The translations under genes and the position numbers were made by a program. Source: Geothrix sp. PMB-07 (GTDB lineage Bacteria; Acidobacteriota; Holophagae; Holophagales; Holophagaceae). From it: a stretch of 64,000 nucleotides of DNA. The stretch's first letter is position 1. Each line of letters opens with the position of its first letter. The stretch is taken from positions 62,001 to 126,000 of the forward strand of contig NZ_CP132333.1 of NCBI RefSeq assembly GCF_030758935.1, read 5' to 3'. The notes under the pieces are model-generated. The model did no database searches and was not told where the DNA came from. It saw nothing but the letters and a program-made list of their open reading frames with translations. Of this stretch, positions 61,475 to 64,000 are shown piece by piece.

Positions 61475-61500
61475 AAAAAACCGGGGCCCGAAGGCCCCGG
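61475..61500 (-). terminator. Intrinsic terminator of the thioredoxin-like gene
   Basis: On the minus strand CCGGGGCC, loop TTCG and GGCCCCGG (61481-61500) are followed by a run of six Ts (61475-61480). The stem is perfect and the UUCG-type loop is very stable. It lies between the converging icmF and thioredoxin-like genes and may also stop icmF transcription. Confidence 0.88.
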
Positions 61501-61519
61501 CCCTGTCGCGCTTCGCGAC

Positions 61520-61951
61520 CTACTTCTTGAGCTTGGCCAGTTCCGCAATGAAGGGCTTGGGGCCGCCCTCCATGTAGCCCAGTTTGCCGACGGGCATGCC
61601 GCTGCCTTCCAAGACGAAGATCGTCGGGTAGCCCTTGATGCCGTACTTGGCGGCCAGTTGCTGGTTCGTGGCCTTCTGCTGAGCGCTCATCTCCTTCTTG
61701 CGGGGGAAGTCGACTTCCACGAGCACCAGGTTCTTGGCGGCATAGGCCTCGAATTCCGGGGTGTCGAAAACTTCCTTCTTGAGCTTGATGCACCAGCCAC
61801 ACCAGTCGGAACCGGTGAAGTCGAGCACGACGAGTTTGTTTTCGGCCTTGGCCTTGGCAATCGCCTTGGGCACGTCGGTGCCCCATTCGGCCGCGTGGGC
61901 GGTGCCGAGGGTGGAAAGGATGATCGCGGCAGTCGCGAGCAGGGACTTCAT
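61520..61951 (-). CDS. Exported thioredoxin-like protein
   Basis: The 143-residue product has a signal peptide ('MKSLLATAAIILSTLGTAHA') and a thioredoxin fold with active site 'WCGWC' (about 50-54), 'LVVLDFTGSDWCGWC' and the cis-Pro in 'GIKGYPTIFVLEGSG'. It resembles the DsbD-gamma/thioredoxin_7 group of periplasmic disulfide reductases. The ATG at 61951 has a strong AGGAGGA site. A strong terminator follows. Partners are unknown. Confidence 0.93.
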   Translation of the reverse strand: MKSLLATAAIILSTLGTAHAAEWGTDVPKAIAKAKAENKLVVLDFTGSDWCGWCIKLKKEVFDTPEFEAYAAKNLVLVEVDFPRKKEMSAQQKATNQQLAAKYGIKGYPTIFVLEGSGMPVGKLGYMEGGPKPFIAELAKLKK

Positions 61952-62134
61952 GGACTTCCTCCTGTGGGTGATCGTCCCTTGCCATCGGTAGCGCCAGGGG
62001 GTCTTAGTATTCCATCCCATGCCCCAATCTTCCTACTGGTGTACCCGCTCACACTAAGATTTCCGAGGATCGACCTTGGATCAGCCGTGAGGGATTCCAG
62101 CCTCAGGCGCTGCCCTCCTCGGCCGATCCACCCT

Positions 62135-63001
62135 ATGGACGTATCATGGTCCCAGATGCTGCGTCGCGTTCTGATCCTTTCCGCCTCGGTCCTGGCGCTC
62201 GCCGGGACGCCGAAGGCCGCGCGGGATTTCCGGAAGCCCCAAGTCACCTACCTCTATACCTACTACGACAAGCAGGGCCGCCTGATCATCAACAACCTGC
62301 CGCCCAGCTACATGAAGGGTCAGGGGCTGGTGCTGAAGCATGTGGGCGTGGGCAAGGTGCAGCTGGCCATCACGCCGGCGGAGATGGCGAAGGCCCTGAA
62401 GAGCCCCGAACTCATCGCCCTGGTGGATGAGATTGCCCAGGCCGAAGGCGTGGACAACCACCTGGCCCGGGCCATCATCCAGACGGAAAGCGCCTTCAAC
62501 TACAAGGCCCGCTCCAAGGCCGGGGCCCTGGGACTCATGCAGCTGATGCCCTCCACGGCGGAGCGGTTCGGCGTCATGGATCCCTTCGATCCCCGCCAGA
62601 ACATCAGCGGGGGTGTGAAGTACCTGAAGTGGCTCCACGACTACTATGCGGGGGATTTGATCCGGGTGGTCGCCGCCTACAACGCGGGTGAAGGGGCCGT
62701 GAACCGGCACAAGGGCATCCCACCCTTCCGCGAGACGCAGGCCTATGTGCCCCGCGTGCTGAGCCTCTACCGCAACAAGGCCGTGCAGGCTGATCCCAAG
62801 CTGGCGGGCAGCATGGCCCTGCTGCAGAAGGGGCGCGGCGGCTTCACCGTGGATGAGCAGAAGGTGGTGCCCGAACCCACGCCCCAGCAGCGGGCTTCCA
62901 CGCGCATCTACCAGTGGACCGATGCCAACGGCCGCATCCAGATCAGCGACCAGCCGCCGCCCAAGGGCGCCACGGCGGTGCGGCCCTTCGGGGCGCCCTG
63001 A
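62135..63001 (+). CDS. Lytic transglycosylase (SLT/Slt70-type) with DUF4124-like ends
   Basis: The 288-residue exported product carries a lysozyme-like SLT domain: 'AIIQTESAFNYKARSKAGALGLMQLMPSTAERFGV' with catalytic Glu118, then 'NISGGVKYLKWLHDYYAGDLIRVVAAYNAGEGAV'. It cleaves peptidoglycan glycan strands, releasing anhydro-muropeptides. Two DUF4124-like segments flank it ('YTYYDKQGRLIINNLPPSY' near the start and 'IYQWTDANGRIQISDQPPP' at the end). A signal peptide begins at 'MLRRVLILSASVLALAG'. The start is ATG 62135 or 62156; neither has a clear ribosome-binding site. Confidence 0.9.
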   Translation: MDVSWSQMLRRVLILSASVLALAGTPKAARDFRKPQVTYLYTYYDKQGRLIINNLPPSYMKGQGLVLKHVGVGKVQLAITPAEMAKALKSPELIALVDEIAQAEGVDNHLARAIIQTESAFNYKARSKAGALGLMQLMPSTAERFGVMDPFDPRQNISGGVKYLKWLHDYYAGDLIRVVAAYNAGEGAVNRHKGIPPFRETQAYVPRVLSLYRNKAVQADPKLAGSMALLQKGRGGFTVDEQKVVPEPTPQQRASTRIYQWTDANGRIQISDQPPPKGATAVRPFGAP

Positions 63002-63006
63002 CTTCG

Positions 63007-64000
63007 CTAGCGAAGTTTGGCTGCATAGGCTTCCAGGGCGGCCAGGGAATCCAGGAACAAACGCTCCAGGTCAGCCTGGAGATCCGGGCCCGCCTCCACG
63101 GAGCCGCTGCGGCCCAGGGCTTCGATGTCCGCCGCATAGCGGCGCATGGCGGCAGCGCCGAGGGCCCCGGCTCCACCCTTGAGGGCGTGGCCCGCATGGG
63201 AGAATTCCAGAGCGTCGCCTTTGGCTGCGGCGGCGAGGATGTCGTGGATGCGCCGGGGGGTGTCCTCCCGGAAGATCTCGATCAATTCCGACAGCAAACC
63301 ACTACCGCCATCATCGAGCTCCACCAGATTCTGGAGGGTGGCGTGATCCAGCATGTCCTGGGGCAGGTCGCGGGGGGGTAGGGATTCATCCCTGGGGGCT
63401 GGGCACATGGGAGGCTCCTGGGTCCAATGCTGGATTACTCGGGCCAATTCGTCCAACCTAAGCGGCTTGGTCAGGTAGTCATCCATGCCTGCGGCCAGAC
63501 ACCGGGCCCGCTCCCCGGCCATGGCATGGGCGGTCAGCGCCACGATGGGAATCCGGGGGGCGCCAGCCTGGGATTCCTGTGAGCGCAGGGCCACTGTGGC
63601 TTCAAAGCCGTCCATTTCGGGCATCTGGCAATCCATGAAGATGAGGTCGTAGGGCAGTCGGGCGCAGGCCTCAAGGGCTTCCAGGCCGTTCGCGGCCACA
63701 TCCACCCGGAAGCCGAGCCGTTCCAGGTAGCGCACTGCCACCTTCTGGTTGACGGGGTTGTCTTCGGCCACCAGCAGCCGCCCCTGACGGGGCATGGCCA
63801 GAAGGTCGGCGCTCGGCGTATCCGCAGTCAGAGGCTCGGGCGTGAAGCCCAGGGCCCCGGCCAGGGCTGCCATGAGGGGACGCTGTCGGATGGGCCTGAC
63901 GAGGGTCGCCCTGTGGGAGGCGTGGCGGGCCGGATGGCTCCAGGGCACCACGTGGATGAAGGGCAGCTGGTCCGTCTCCCAGCCGTCGGGCAGGTCGCCC
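63007..64000 (-). CDS. Hybrid sensor histidine kinase, C-terminal part (receiver and Hpt domains; 5' end outside window)
   Basis: The frame is open to the right edge, so the N-terminal sensor and kinase domains lie outside. The first visible residues ('LPFIH' then 'VRPIRQRPLMAALAGAL') look like the end of a first, degenerate receiver domain. A complete receiver follows ('RLLVAEDNPVNQKVAVRYLERLGF', phospho-Asp in 'DLIFMDCQMPEMDG', Lys in 'DDYLTKPL'), then an Hpt domain with the phospho-His in 'AGHALKGGAGALGA'. This is a multi-step phosphorelay protein. The internal GTG at 63951 is not the true start. Confidence 0.9.
   Translation of the reverse strand, partial: GDLPDGWETDQLPFIHVVPWSHPARHASHRATLVRPIRQRPLMAALAGALGFTPEPLTADTPSADLLAMPRQGRLLVAEDNPVNQKVAVRYLERLGFRVDVAANGLEALEACARLPYDLIFMDCQMPEMDGFEATVALRSQESQAGAPRIPIVALTAHAMAGERARCLAAGMDDYLTKPLRLDELARVIQHWTQEPPMCPAPRDESLPPRDLPQDMLDHATLQNLVELDDGGSGLLSELIEIFREDTPRRIHDILAAAAKGDALEFSHAGHALKGGAGALGAAAMRRYAADIEALGRSGSVEAGPDLQADLERLFLDSLAALEAYAAKLR

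Overview
This 64 kb, high-GC window looks like a chromosomal segment of an Acidobacteriota-type bacterium, most plausibly class Holophagae (Holophaga/Geothrix-like). That placement is inferred from gene content and codon style: a fused isobutyryl-CoA mutase IcmF, parAB-accD-folC clustering, many TPR proteins, a Hanks-type kinase and PATAN/DUF4388 proteins. No rRNA, tRNA, transposase, prophage or CRISPR array was seen.

Layout. (1) 1-6042: a partial repeat protein, a HisA-like protein lacking one catalytic Asp, RNase III and a membrane Ser/Thr kinase on the minus strand, then a divergent PATAN/TPR protein. (2) 6183-26291: a glycan locus. One GT2 gene (plus) converges on fifteen tightly packed minus-strand genes. 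They encode a WbpB/WbpE/WbpD-like set for diamino-uronic acids, a sugar epimerase, an asparagine-synthase-type amidotransferase, two formyltransferases, a deacetylase, a FemAB/GNAT enzyme, two methyltransferases, a GT-C membrane protein, and GT4 and DXD glycosyltransferases. Four proteins at the distal end share a C-terminal domain of about 110 residues that occurs five times. (3) 26582-31267: a 1242-residue multi-module glycosyltransferase/methyltransferase and a nucleotide-sugar reductase. (4) 31278-39518: a flagellar filament block (flagellin, FlaG, FliD, FliS, a small FliT-position protein, a second FliS-like protein) bracketed by two TPR-glycosyltransferases, which suggests glycosylated flagella. 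The flagellin leader has two hairpins that each show GGA in a hexaloop, the second one containing the Shine-Dalgarno sequence. This resembles CsrA control of Bacillus hag.

(5) 39618-50137: housekeeping genes: upp, a TrpC-like domain fused to a histone-H1-like Lys/Ala tail, eno, an ftsB-like gene, dapF, parA, parB, accD, folC, an exported protein and a CDF transporter. (6) 50168-64000: an inverted-repeat element, flavin reductase, YjbQ, an exported protein, SPFH protein, HtrA protease, two tandem TPR paralogues, IcmF, a thioredoxin-like protein, a lytic transglycosylase and the C-terminal part of a hybrid histidine kinase.

The strongest candidates for something undescribed are the shared C-terminal domain in the glycan locus, the TrpC-like/histone-tail fusion with an internal ribosome-binding site, and the twin-hairpin flagellin leader.
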